In this document: in pieces, positions 42,108 through 50,428 of the stretch
Position numbering within the stretch: the first letter of the stretch is position 1
How the letters are laid out: each line of letters starts with the position of its first letter
From: Paenibacillus naphthalenovorans
Lineage (GTDB): Bacteria > Bacillota > Bacilli > Paenibacillales > NBRC-103111
Assembly (NCBI RefSeq): GCF_900099895.1
Contig: NZ_FNDY01000032.1
Location: 1 to 51,839 of the forward strand
Direction of reading: 5' to 3'
DNA: 51,839 nt
The notes under the pieces: generated by a model
Seen by the model: only the letters and a program-made list of their open reading frames with translations
The model's database searches: none
Told to the model about the DNA's origin: nothing
Translations under genes and position numbers: made by a program

Positions 42108-43166
42108 ATGAACATATACGATATAGCGGTGATTCCAGGCGACGGCATCGGCAAGGAGGTTGTCCCCGCGTCGTTGGAAGTGTTAAACACGGTAGCGGAA
42201 GTTCACGGGGGCTTGAAATTTAATTTTACCAGCTATCCATGGAGCTGCGATTATTACTTGGAACACGGGAAAATGATGCCTGATAACGGGATTCAAATCC
42301 TGCAAAATTATACTGCCGTATTTCTCGGAGCGGTGGGGGATCCGCAGAGGGTTCCGGATCACGTGTCCCTTTGGGGGTTGTTGATCAAAATCCGCCGTGA
42401 ATTCGAGCAGGTCATCAATATCCGCCCCGCCAAATATATAAAGGGAATTCAATCCCCCTTACACTCTCCGAACGATTTCGATCTGATCGTGGTGAGGGAA
42501 AACAGCGAGGGAGAATACAGTGAGATCGGCGGACGGATTCATAAAGGAGAGGACGAGGTAGCCATTCAAGGCGCCGTCTTTACCAGAAAAGGAACGGAAC
42601 GGGCCATTCGGTACGGCTTCAAATTGGCTGAGCAAAGAAAAGGCCGTGTCACCAGCGCAACCAAATCCAATGGCATCGTGCATTCGATGCCGTTCTGGGA
42701 CGACGTGTTTAACGAAGTAAGGAAGGATTATCCCGGCATCGAGACGTCATCCTGCCATATTGATGCCTTGGCGGCATTCTTTGTCACCCGCCCGCACACG
42801 TTCGATGTCATTGTCGCAAGCAATCTGTTCGGGGATATTCTCACCGATCTGGGAGCGGCCATCATGGGCAGCATCGGCATCGCGCCGGCAGCCAATATTA
42901 ACATCAACGGGAAATATCCATCCATGTTCGAGCCCGTACACGGTTCCGCACCCGATATTGTCGGCAAGGGGATTGCTAACCCCATAGGTCAAATCTGGAC
43001 GGCGAAGATGATGCTGGATCACTTGGGCGAAGTCGAGGCCGGACGCAAAATGCTTGAAGTTATGGAAAGCGTCATTCAGGATGGCATCAAAACTCCGGAT
43101 ATCGGGGGCACATCGTCGACGACCGAAGTGGTTCAGGAAATTTGCCGCCGGCTTAAGACATTGTAA
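42108..43166 (+). CDS. Tartrate dehydrogenase / D-malate dehydrogenase (YcsA/TtuC type)
   Basis: A 352-residue beta-decarboxylating dehydrogenase of the isocitrate/isopropylmalate family. It opens with IAVIPGDGIGKEVVP and contains VGDPQRVPDHVSLWGLLIKI, the tartrate-dehydrogenase hallmark. RREFEQVINIRPAK holds the substrate arginines, VRENSEGEYSEIGGR is characteristic, and VASNLFGDILTDLGAAIMGS holds catalytic/metal aspartates. It oxidises tartrate to oxaloglycolate, or D-malate to pyruvate with CO2, using NAD+ and Mn2+ or Mg2+. With the TctCBA importer, chemoreceptor and FCD regulator it forms a hydroxyacid locus. AACTGGAGGAG precedes the start. Confidence 0.88.
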   Translation: MNIYDIAVIPGDGIGKEVVPASLEVLNTVAEVHGGLKFNFTSYPWSCDYYLEHGKMMPDNGIQILQNYTAVFLGAVGDPQRVPDHVSLWGLLIKIRREFEQVINIRPAKYIKGIQSPLHSPNDFDLIVVRENSEGEYSEIGGRIHKGEDEVAIQGAVFTRKGTERAIRYGFKLAEQRKGRVTSATKSNGIVHSMPFWDDVFNEVRKDYPGIETSSCHIDALAAFFVTRPHTFDVIVASNLFGDILTDLGAAIMGSIGIAPAANININGKYPSMFEPVHGSAPDIVGKGIANPIGQIWTAKMMLDHLGEVEAGRKMLEVMESVIQDGIKTPDIGGTSSTTEVVQEICRRLKTL

Positions 43167-43173
43167 TCGGTAA

Positions 43174-43211
43174 AAAACAGAGGCACAGCTGGTGCTTCTG
43201 TTTTTATTTTT
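43174..43211 (+). terminator. Bidirectional terminator after the dehydrogenase gene
   Basis: AAAAACAGA-G-GCAC (43174-43187) pairs with GTGC-T-TCTGTTTTT (43192-43205), 4-nt loop, followed by more T. The LysR gene ends at 43217. Confidence 0.85.
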
Positions 43212-43216
43212 CGCCT

Positions 43217-44092
43217 TTATAACCACTGCTTGAGAAAGTTCATAAAGGTTTGGCATGCTTTCGATAAGTACGTATCCTTGTTCCATGAAGCCCCCAAATG
43301 CAGATATACCGGCGGATCGAGTGAGACGGGAACCAGAGATTGATCGTCGTGCTTAATGACCATACGCAAAAACAAAGTGATTCCAAAGCCCTCGGATACC
43401 AGAGATTTGATCAGGGACAATTGATTGGTTGAGAAGGTGATATTCGGTGGGCTCGCGGCATATCGGCTTGCTTCCATAATCAATTCACGCTGGAGATAAC
43501 CTTCTTTGAATAAAACCAGGGGCTCGCTCAAAATCTCCTGAAGGCGCAAGGACGAACGCTCCGCCAGAGGATGACCGGCCGGCAGACAAACCACCATTTC
43601 CTCCCTTAACAAAGGGATGACCTCGTGATGCTCCTGCTGGTGGTCGCCGAGAACACTAATTCCAATGTCCACCTCTTTACGATCCAACAGCTTTTGAACT
43701 TCCAGCGTTCCTGCTTCTACTACGCTGATGGTGAGAGCAGGATATTTCTTTTTAAATTCCTTAATGATCTGGGGAAAATAATAACTGCCAAACATGGAGG
43801 GGAGACCGATGCGGATTTCCCCTTTCTCGAGTCCTCTTAATTCCTCCATTTCTTTACGGGCTTCTTCTACACGGCTGAGAATGGCCCGGGCGTGAATAAG
43901 CAGCGCGCGGCCTTCCGGGGTTAGAGCCACTGCCTTTTCCGAACGGTCGAACAGGGTGAGATGCAATTCCTCCTCCAGTTTATGAATCGATTTGCTGATC
44001 GCCGGCTGGGCAACCAGCAGCTTCTCGGCAGCTTTGGTAAAACTGCCGGAATTCGCAATCTCTACAAAATACTGCAGCTTTTTAAAATCCAT
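43217..44092 (-). CDS. LysR-family transcriptional regulator
   Basis: A 291-residue regulator. The N-terminal winged HTH reads MDFKKLQYFVEIANSGSFTK, with AAEKLLVAQPAISKSIHKLE next, matching LysR. The effector domain (about 90-290) follows. The start is ATG 44092 with AAAGGAGAG. It is divergent from an MFS transporter gene, with 127 bp between, a typical regulator-target arrangement, so it probably controls that exporter. Effector not known. The convergent terminator separates it from the dehydrogenase gene. Confidence 0.88.
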   Translation of the reverse strand: MDFKKLQYFVEIANSGSFTKAAEKLLVAQPAISKSIHKLEEELHLTLFDRSEKAVALTPEGRALLIHARAILSRVEEARKEMEELRGLEKGEIRIGLPSMFGSYYFPQIIKEFKKKYPALTISVVEAGTLEVQKLLDRKEVDIGISVLGDHQQEHHEVIPLLREEMVVCLPAGHPLAERSSLRLQEILSEPLVLFKEGYLQRELIMEASRYAASPPNITFSTNQLSLIKSLVSEGFGITLFLRMVIKHDDQSLVPVSLDPPVYLHLGASWNKDTYLSKACQTFMNFLKQWL

Positions 44093-44219
44093 CCATGGCT
44101 CTCCTTTGCGGAATACACTATTCCTAATAGTTATGGAAATGATGAAATTAATATATTTTATTAATAGTATGTCATCATGGTATCATCTGTAGAACAGTCA
44201 TGTAAAGGAGTTTACGTTG

Positions 44220-45431
44220 ATGAATTATGGTACAGGAGAATATTGGAGAGCTACGGCGGCGCTAAGCCTGGGGTCCTTCCTGGTATTTGCGATCGTTTAT
44301 TTGACGCAGCCGCTGTTGCCCTTATTCGTTGTTGAATTTGGATTAAGCGAATTTATGTCAAGCTTATCGCTTTCGGTGGTGGTATTTTGTATCAGTGTGG
44401 CTTTGCTGATTTACGGGCCCGTATCCGATGCGGTTGGAAGAAAACCGATCATGGTCTGGTGCATGGCAGGAGGGGTCGTCTCCACGGTTCTGACGGCCTA
44501 CGTCAGCGATTACTCGGTTCTCCTCATCCTGCGCGCCGTACAGGGCTTGTTTCTTGCAGGGCTTCCGGCTTTGGCGATGGCCTATATGAGTGAAGAATTT
44601 TCACCCAAAGCATTAAGTGTTTCCATGGGTCTTTATATCGCGGCGAACAGCCTTGGAGGAATGAGCGGAAGGATTCTGAGCGGAGTGATCGCAGAGCATT
44701 GGGGATGGCGCTCGTCCTTTGCCATGATAGGATTCTTGTCGGTGGCTTTATTTGTCGCGTTTGTGTTCTTGCTTCCCCGTTCCCGCAATTTTAAGCCTTC
44801 GCCTCTGCAATGGCGCAGTGCCGCGTTGGCTATGATCAATCATCTGAAAAACCCGACGCTGAGCATCGGAATGCTGATCGGAGGCCTGCATTTTTTTGTG
44901 TTTATCGGTTCGTTTAATTATCTTACTTTCCTGCTTAGCGAGGAGCCCTTTCATCTGAGTCCTTCCCAGTTGGGCATGCTCTTTCTGGCCTATGCGGCCG
45001 GCAGCCTGGGTTCCGCGGTGTCCGGAAGATTGTCCGACCGCTGGGGCAAAAGCCGCTGTATGATGGCAGGTATCCTGATCTTTGCCTCGGGTCTTCTGCT
45101 TACGCTTGTCGGTTGGCTTCCGGTTATCCTGATCGGCCTGGTTCTGCAGTGCTTCGGATTTTTCTTTTCCCATTCCGCCTCGGCAAGCTGGGTAAATTCC
45201 CGGGCGGCCTTTGCCAAAGCAAGCGCGGCCAGTCTGTACTTATTCTTTTATTATTTGGGCGGCGGCCTGGGAAGTTTTTATTTGGGCTGGTTTTGGCATC
45301 TAAACCGTTGGCCCGGAGTGGTCGGAGGCGGAATGCTGGTCTTTATCTTGACCTTCTTCCTGACCAGAAAGCTCTATGCGGAGGAAAGCCGAAGTCTGGT
45401 TCGGGTAAACGGGATGATCACAACGAAATAA
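44220..45431 (+). CDS. MFS transporter, YnfM/YybF-like 12-TM exporter
   Basis: A 403-residue MFS protein with twelve segments. Loop 2-3 has YGPVSDAVGRKPIM (motif A), and LRAVQGLFLAGLPALAMAYM is motif B/C-like. The central loop is short, and the second half repeats GRLSDRWGKSRCMM. It resembles drug/arabinose efflux proteins of the YnfM/YybF type, which in E. coli is also divergent from a LysR gene. AAAGGAG at 44204 places ATG 44220 as start; TTG 44217 is a near alternative. Substrate unknown, and it may export a toxic acid related to the neighbouring catabolic genes. Confidence 0.85.
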   Translation: MNYGTGEYWRATAALSLGSFLVFAIVYLTQPLLPLFVVEFGLSEFMSSLSLSVVVFCISVALLIYGPVSDAVGRKPIMVWCMAGGVVSTVLTAYVSDYSVLLILRAVQGLFLAGLPALAMAYMSEEFSPKALSVSMGLYIAANSLGGMSGRILSGVIAEHWGWRSSFAMIGFLSVALFVAFVFLLPRSRNFKPSPLQWRSAALAMINHLKNPTLSIGMLIGGLHFFVFIGSFNYLTFLLSEEPFHLSPSQLGMLFLAYAAGSLGSAVSGRLSDRWGKSRCMMAGILIFASGLLLTLVGWLPVILIGLVLQCFGFFFSHSASASWVNSRAAFAKASAASLYLFFYYLGGGLGSFYLGWFWHLNRWPGVVGGGMLVFILTFFLTRKLYAEESRSLVRVNGMITTK

Positions 45432-45434
45432 AAA

Positions 45435-45463
45435 TTGGACAACGCCGGAAACTATGATTTAAT
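45435..45463 (+). promoter_or_regulatory. Candidate promoter of the GNAT gene
   Basis: TTGGAC (45435-45440) and TTTAAT (45458-45463), 17 bp apart. Confidence 0.45.
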
Positions 45464-45509
45464 AGAAGAGTGCAATCCTTATTTTGAAACGGTAACGGAG
45501 TGACTTTCA

Positions 45510-45938
45510 ATGCTAGTGGATATTAAACATAGGCTCGGCGAAAAAAATATACAGGAACTGCTCTCGTATTCGGTCTTTCCCGACTCCGGTTTGTTGGAAA
45601 AGGAACTGAACGCCTATGCGAAAGAGGACAGCCGCGAGCTGTATGGATATGAAGAGGATGGCCAAATGATTGGCCTTGTCGGGTTTATTGCGCATCCGAA
45701 TGGGCTTCTGGAAGTGAAGCATCTCGCTGTTCATCCGGAATATCGCGGGCAAGGCTATGGCAGAGGACAAATATTGGAGCTGATCGAGCTCAAAAAACCG
45801 CGGGAAATTCAAGCGGAAACCGATGAAGAATCGGTGGAGTTCTATAGGAATATCGGTTTTTCCATCAGAAGCCTGGGGGAAAAATTCCCCGGCGTTGAAC
45901 GATTTCAATGTGTGTATGAAGTGGAATCGGATGAGTGA
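45510..45938 (+). CDS. GNAT family N-acetyltransferase
   Basis: A 142-residue acetyltransferase. Motif A is VKHLAVHPEYRGQGYGRGQI (about residues 70-89), the acetyl-CoA pyrophosphate loop. ETDEESVEFYRNIGFSI is motif B, the YxxxGF element. The N-terminal part binds the unknown acceptor amine. GGAGTGAC precedes ATG 45510. It has its own promoter and terminator. Acceptor not inferable. Confidence 0.85.
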   Translation: MLVDIKHRLGEKNIQELLSYSVFPDSGLLEKELNAYAKEDSRELYGYEEDGQMIGLVGFIAHPNGLLEVKHLAVHPEYRGQGYGRGQILELIELKKPREIQAETDEESVEFYRNIGFSIRSLGEKFPGVERFQCVYEVESDE

Positions 45939-45976
45939 ACAAGATGCCGCTTAGAGTAAAAAATAGGGTTAATTCG

Positions 45977-46003
45977 CAGCTGCTCATTGCAGCTGTTTTT
46001 CTT
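45977..46003 (+). terminator. Terminator after the GNAT gene
   Basis: CAGCTGC (45977-45983) pairs with GCAGCTG (45989-45995), 5-nt loop, followed by five T and CTTT. Confidence 0.75.
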
Positions 46004-46119
46004 TGGTCAGGATTGAACCGAATGGCGCTCGGTTACGCCTATATGAATAGAAACATTTAAAGTGAGGCGAAGCATATTGGACCGAGACAACGAACAACAC
46101 TTCTTCCGGTCCTGGATTG

Positions 46120-46632
46120 ATGATGGAAGACGGAAAGATGCAGCTGCCATTTTCCTCATCCGTGTTCTTTGACACCGAGGTAAAGGAGCTGTACCTGCAT
46201 ATAGGAATGGTACAAGTCTCAGAGAGAGAACCCAGCGGCAGCTTTGAGCTTTCAATGAATGGAACGTTCCCCTTAACGGTTCGATATAAGAATAAGGACA
46301 TCGTCATTGAGAAGGCTCGATATCATGACGGGTATCTTCACTTGAAAGTGAAAAAAGGAGCCCCTCATCAAGACCGGCTGGAAGGCGTGTATTTCTTCAT
46401 AAAAGAGTATAACGATCAAATTTCCCAAAACGATCAATTAATGGAGAAAGTAAACAGACTCCGTGAGGAATTGAATATAACGGGATTCGGAACAGCAATT
46501 ACAAGCGAAAGCAGCAGTCCATACCTGGATCTTTACATCCCTGCCTCCAAGCAGGATAAGTACACGATTTCTTTACAGCGCGTATACGATCCGATTGTCA
46601 TCAATAAAGATTATCCCATCTCCCTAAAATAG
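46120..46632 (+). CDS. Protein of unknown function, start unclear
   Basis: A 170-residue soluble protein with beta-rich character. One part reads LYLHIGMVQVSEREPSGSFE, and a charged helical stretch (NDQISQNDQLMEKVNRLREEL) lies near residues 105-125. No family recognised. No ribosome site precedes ATG 46120/46123 or TTG 46117. The reading frame stays open for 17 more codons upstream (to a TGA at 46063) and reads plausibly as protein, but has no start. Either translation starts weakly, or the gene has lost its 5' end by a deletion or frameshift. A second frame with a GTGAGGCG site and TTG 46077 covers the same region but stops at 46170. Confidence 0.5.
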   Translation: MMEDGKMQLPFSSSVFFDTEVKELYLHIGMVQVSEREPSGSFELSMNGTFPLTVRYKNKDIVIEKARYHDGYLHLKVKKGAPHQDRLEGVYFFIKEYNDQISQNDQLMEKVNRLREELNITGFGTAITSESSSPYLDLYIPASKQDKYTISLQRVYDPIVINKDYPISLK

Positions 46633-46694
46633 CTGGTATAAAAAAGGAAACTTCCAGGGTAAACTACATCATGGAAAAGGAGGGAAGAAAAGCC

Positions 46695-46934
46695 ATGGCA
46701 AAAATTGCGGTTGAGAACAGCTTGGAGGATGTAAAGAATGCCCTGCAGCAAAACGGGCACGAGGTTGTTTCCATAGACAGCGGAAATTTGCAAAATTGCG
46801 ATTGCTGCGTCATTTCCGGTCAGGATAAGAACGTGATGGGAATCAGTGAAACCGTTACTCAAGCGTCGGTGATTAACGCCCGAGGCATGACAGCCGATGA
46901 AATTGTACAAAGAGTAAACCAAAGCTTGAGCTAG
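46695..46934 (+). CDS. UPF0180 family protein (YkuS-like)
   Basis: A 79-residue protein. It starts MAKIAVENSLEDVKNALQQN and has GHEVVSI, CDCCVISGQDKNVMG and SVINARGMTADEI, the conserved blocks of UPF0180/YkuS. It looks like a small alpha/beta domain, with no activity assigned. GGAGGGAAG precedes ATG 46695. The open frame from 46671 includes an unrelated extension (MEKEGRK). The cysteine pair CDCC is a feature to note. Confidence 0.82.
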   Translation: MAKIAVENSLEDVKNALQQNGHEVVSIDSGNLQNCDCCVISGQDKNVMGISETVTQASVINARGMTADEIVQRVNQSLS

Positions 46935-46954
46935 AGTCTATACCATTCCTTACG

Positions 46955-46976
46955 CCCGCTGCCAGCGGGTTTTTTT
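46955..46976 (+). terminator. Terminator after the UPF0180 gene
   Basis: CCCGCT (46955-46960) pairs with AGCGGG (46964-46969), 3-nt loop, seven T follow. Confidence 0.85.
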
Positions 46977-47051
46977 GTTTGGATAACTATTCGGGACCTA
47001 ACGTTATCTATCAATTATTGAAAAATCAATGAACAAAGGCTTTAAACTGTA

Positions 47052-47160
47052 AACTTATGAGTTCAAAAGAGACTCTTTAGTATTGACGAGGAAAAAATGT
47101 CCAATGTATAATCAGTAAAAGATGTTTAAACTTTAGTGTTCACAATGAACTCATTAGTTC
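47052..47160 (+). promoter_or_regulatory. Promoter and repeated operator-like motifs of the TetR-export operon
   Basis: TTGACG (47083-47088) and TATAAT (47107-47112) are 18 bp apart. Around them, AACTTATGAGTTC (47052-47064) is upstream, and GTTCA-N3-TGAAC (47138-47150) with the overlapping GAACT-N4-AGTTC (47147-47160) is downstream. AACT-N-ATGAGTTC in one matches the complement of the other, so a dimeric repressor, probably the TetR protein encoded next, may bind both sides. Confidence 0.6.
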
Positions 47161-47188
47161 TTTGAGTGAATATCCAGGAGGTTGAAGC

Positions 47189-48067
47189 ATGCCAAAGCGC
47201 CAAGAAATCATTGATGCAGCGAGCCGGTTATTTTCCGAGAAGGGGCTTGCAGCAACCACGGTAGATGAGATCGCCAAGGAAGCCGGTGTAGCCAAGGGCT
47301 CCTTTTATAAAATGTTCGAATCCAAGGATGTACTTCTCAGCGAAGTCTTGACTCAATTTATCGATTCCATGCAGGAAATGGCGGACTATGTCATTCTGCT
47401 GGCGGATATGACTGCAAAAGAAAAGATCGAGAAGCATTGTCAGCTCACACTGGAACATATTTTTGAGCAAAGGCATTTCTTCTTATCCGTGATCTCTCCC
47501 CATGATGTGAGCTCTGCAAGTCTAGTCAAAACGAATTCCTCCATCGTCATATTTGAAAAACAAATCATGCATTTAACGAAAAAAATGCTGCTGTCTGCCT
47601 ATGGTGAAGAGATCGATCCCTTCGTTTGGGATATCGTATTAGCCTATCACTCCTTTATGCGGGAATATGCCTTTCAAATCATTCATACTCAACAAAACGC
47701 TATTCCAGTTGTATCCAAGCTGATTTCAAATATCCTCGATATCCTCATTCAGTATTTTCATGAAAGCCGTATCGAGCCCGTGATTACTTGTGAACTAAGA
47801 AAAAAAATAGAATTTGTTGAGTACAGTCCTGTGGATAAAGAGAACCAAATCTTGGAATTGTATAGGATGATAGAGAGCAAGGCAGCGTCTCTTAACATCG
47901 AACCTCAGTCTAAAAAGGAAGTGATAGAAGCGATTGCTTATCTGAAGGAAGAAGCGAATCGTAATCGTCCAAGAACCGTGATCAAGAAGTCATTACTAAA
48001 TTATTTAAGAGAACATAAACCCTTATCGGAGTTGTGTAACCGTCTCGAAAGACTTCTTTTTGACTAA
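47189..48067 (+). CDS. TetR-family transcriptional regulator
   Basis: A 292-residue regulator, longer than the usual 190-220. The HTH lies at about residues 5-50: IIDAASRLFSEKGLAATTVD is followed by EIAKEAGVAKGSFYKMFESK, the TetR signature. The ligand-binding domain follows, with an extra helical C-terminal section (about 215-290) rich in K/E/L. It heads an export operon and likely represses it until a substrate binds. CAGGAGG precedes ATG 47189. Confidence 0.88.
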   Translation: MPKRQEIIDAASRLFSEKGLAATTVDEIAKEAGVAKGSFYKMFESKDVLLSEVLTQFIDSMQEMADYVILLADMTAKEKIEKHCQLTLEHIFEQRHFFLSVISPHDVSSASLVKTNSSIVIFEKQIMHLTKKMLLSAYGEEIDPFVWDIVLAYHSFMREYAFQIIHTQQNAIPVVSKLISNILDILIQYFHESRIEPVITCELRKKIEFVEYSPVDKENQILELYRMIESKAASLNIEPQSKKEVIEAIAYLKEEANRNRPRTVIKKSLLNYLREHKPLSELCNRLERLLFD

Positions 48068-48116
48068 GAGAGGGCCCACTAACTTTACAAAATATGTAAT
48101 ATAAGAGGGGACATGT

Positions 48117-49694
48117 ATGACTACCAATACATCTGAGCCATCGCCGGATAAGGAAAAGGGTGGCATCAAGCAGTGGATTGCTTTATTCTCCATTATTTTT
48201 GCAACGTTTCTCGAAATGTTGGACCATAGCGTAATCAATGTCGCTATACCCAAAATGACCAGCTTATTGAATTCAACAATAGATGATATGGAGTGGGTGG
48301 TTACCGGATATACTTTGGCTACAGCCGTGGTCATCCCGCTCGGAGGATTCTTGGCAGACCGCTTCGGTTATAAAAAAATACTTATGATTTCGGTTTCGGC
48401 TTTCATAATGACTTCAGCCATGTGCGGGATGGCGTGGAATGATACCAGCCTTATCGTATTTCGAGTCCTTCAGGGCTTAGGCGGAGGAATCATCATGCCG
48501 GTAGGCATGGCCATGCTTTATCAGATTATGGATCGCTCCAAGGTGCCTATCGCGATGGGGATTTGGGGGATCTCTGCCATGGCTGCTCCTTCCCTGGGGC
48601 CAACGATTGGAGGCTACGTCGTAGAGCATATGCATTGGAGCATCTTGTTTTATATTAATATTCCGATAGGCCTCTTATCCTTATTGATCGCTTTTTTTCT
48701 CATTAAAGAAACACCCAAACAATCGCATTTGAAATTTGATTTTCCGGGCATTATTCTCTCGAGTATCTTTTTTTGTTCATTGCTGCTGATCATCAAAAAG
48801 GGTGAAGCAGAGGGGTGGACATCCCTATACATCGTTACGCTCATATGGATATCGGTTTCCAGCTTCATGCTGCTGCTGTGGGTTGAGACGGGGAAGAAAG
48901 ACCCGGTCATCAATTTACGATTATTTAAAAATAAGGATTTTACCGTCAGTATCCTTATCTCTTCCCTGGTGTTTATTGCGATTCAAGGAGGAGCGTATAT
49001 CCTTCCGATATGGTACCAGAATGTCGGGGGGCTAACGCCGTCTCAAACGGGAGTACAGCTGATGCCTCAAGCCATTGCCACCGCCTTGATGATGCCGCTT
49101 GTCGGTGCGCTATCAAACCGGATTGGAGTCATTCCTTTTGGAGTAACTGGTCTGGCGCTATTAACCTTTGGTACTTACAAATTGCATTTTATTACGGGTG
49201 ACATCTCCAACTATGAATTGAACGTATACCTTGTTATTCGAGGGCTGGGAATCGGTTTATGCATGATGCCCATTATTGCTGCGGGATTAAATACGATGTC
49301 TAACGAGCTGATGGGCAGCGCGTCTTCGCTCTCCAACATCCTGCGCAGTGTGTCATCCTCCTTTGGGATTGCTCTTTTGGGGACCTTTATGTCGCATCGG
49401 ACAACACAATACGGAGCAGCGATAACGGAGCAGATATCAGAAACGTCGCCGGCATTTGCAGTATTCCAAGGCCATATTGTACATAACTATATGATGCTGG
49501 GGGCGGATACGGCTGCCTCGCAGGGCGGATTCCTTGGCGTACTGGGTCAAACGATTCAGAAAGAAGCGTTAGTACGGGGCTTCACGGATACGTTTTTTCT
49601 TCTTGTGATCTTGGGAGCGATTTGCATCCCTCTCGTATTTCTAATGAAAAACAAATCGTCCCGTGAAGGCGGGGATGACATCATGATTCACTAA
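48117..49694 (+). CDS. MFS multidrug transporter, EmrB/QacA (DHA2) type
   Basis: A 525-residue protein with 14 membrane segments. Early FATFLEMLDHSVINVAIPKM is the motif D1 of DHA2 pumps, GGFLADRFGYKKILM is motif A, and FRVLQGLGGGIIMPVGMAML is motif B/C. It exports hydrophobic compounds by proton antiport, probably in partnership with the HlyD-type proteins encoded next. The layout matches Bacillus yhbJ-yhcA, an MFS with a short HlyD. AGAGGGGACA precedes ATG 48117. Confidence 0.92.
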   Translation: MTTNTSEPSPDKEKGGIKQWIALFSIIFATFLEMLDHSVINVAIPKMTSLLNSTIDDMEWVVTGYTLATAVVIPLGGFLADRFGYKKILMISVSAFIMTSAMCGMAWNDTSLIVFRVLQGLGGGIIMPVGMAMLYQIMDRSKVPIAMGIWGISAMAAPSLGPTIGGYVVEHMHWSILFYINIPIGLLSLLIAFFLIKETPKQSHLKFDFPGIILSSIFFCSLLLIIKKGEAEGWTSLYIVTLIWISVSSFMLLLWVETGKKDPVINLRLFKNKDFTVSILISSLVFIAIQGGAYILPIWYQNVGGLTPSQTGVQLMPQAIATALMMPLVGALSNRIGVIPFGVTGLALLTFGTYKLHFITGDISNYELNVYLVIRGLGIGLCMMPIIAAGLNTMSNELMGSASSLSNILRSVSSSFGIALLGTFMSHRTTQYGAAITEQISETSPAFAVFQGHIVHNYMMLGADTAASQGGFLGVLGQTIQKEALVRGFTDTFFLLVILGAICIPLVFLMKNKSSREGGDDIMIH

Positions 49695-49764
49695 GGTTGA
49701 GTTCATCCGAGCTTATTGACCATACAGAACCATATCTATCGTTTGAAATCTTGGGGGGAGAAAC

Positions 49765-50427
49765 ATGAAAAGAAAACTGATCTTAATATTGATCATTATC
49801 GTCATCATAGGTTCAGGGGCAGGCATTGGATCTTATTTTTGGTATCAATCGGTTCATTATGTGAAAACGGAAGATGCGCGATTAGCAGGAGAGATCTATC
49901 GTGTCATGCCTAAAATTTCAGGGAAGCTAAACACACTGACGATCAAACAAGGAGATACGGTTGTTGCGGATCAAATCGTAGGTCAGCAGGACATAACGAA
50001 CTTATCCAGCACGTTACTGGATCAAGCATCACTTCGCTCTCCGGTTAGCGGTACGGTAATTCATACCTCGGCAAAACCGGGCGAGGTCGTCACACCGGGC
50101 CAATCCGTAGCGATGATTGTGGATAAAAAAGCACTTTATGTTTCCGCCAATATTGAAGAGACGGAAATCGAAAAGATCAAGCTCGGCCAATATGTTGAAT
50201 TCTCCATTGATTCATTCCCGAGCCATACGCTTACTGGAAAAGTCTATGAGATCGGGAACGCCACGGCGTCAACGTTCTCTCTTCTTCCTACGACAAGCAC
50301 AAGCGGTAATTTTACAAAGGTGACCCAGCGGATCGGGGTCAAAATATCGATAGACGATCAGCGAGGGTTGAACCTGTCTCCGGGCATGAGCGCTGAAGTG
50401 AAGATACATATTAAGGGGGAGAACTGA
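49765..50427 (+). CDS. Short HlyD/EmrA-like membrane-fusion protein
   Basis: A 220-residue protein with an N-terminal segment (about residues 5-25), two short lipoyl halves (VMPKISGKLNTLTIKQGDTVVA and SLRSPVSGTVIHTSAKPGEVVTPGQSVA, split by only a short linker), and a beta-barrel domain. The usual long coiled coil of EmrA is missing, giving a compact form like YhbJ. It follows the MFS pump by 70 bp and likely assists it in the cell wall. GGGGGGAGAAAC precedes ATG 49765. Confidence 0.85.
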   Translation: MKRKLILILIIIVIIGSGAGIGSYFWYQSVHYVKTEDARLAGEIYRVMPKISGKLNTLTIKQGDTVVADQIVGQQDITNLSSTLLDQASLRSPVSGTVIHTSAKPGEVVTPGQSVAMIVDKKALYVSANIEETEIEKIKLGQYVEFSIDSFPSHTLTGKVYEIGNATASTFSLLPTTSTSGNFTKVTQRIGVKISIDDQRGLNLSPGMSAEVKIHIKGEN

Positions 50428-50428
50428 G

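Noticed and set aside
35149..45431. The tct-MCP-dehydrogenase region as a genomic island
   Set aside because: No tRNA, integrase, direct repeats or mobile genes at the borders, and ribosome sites and codon style look like those of the flanks.
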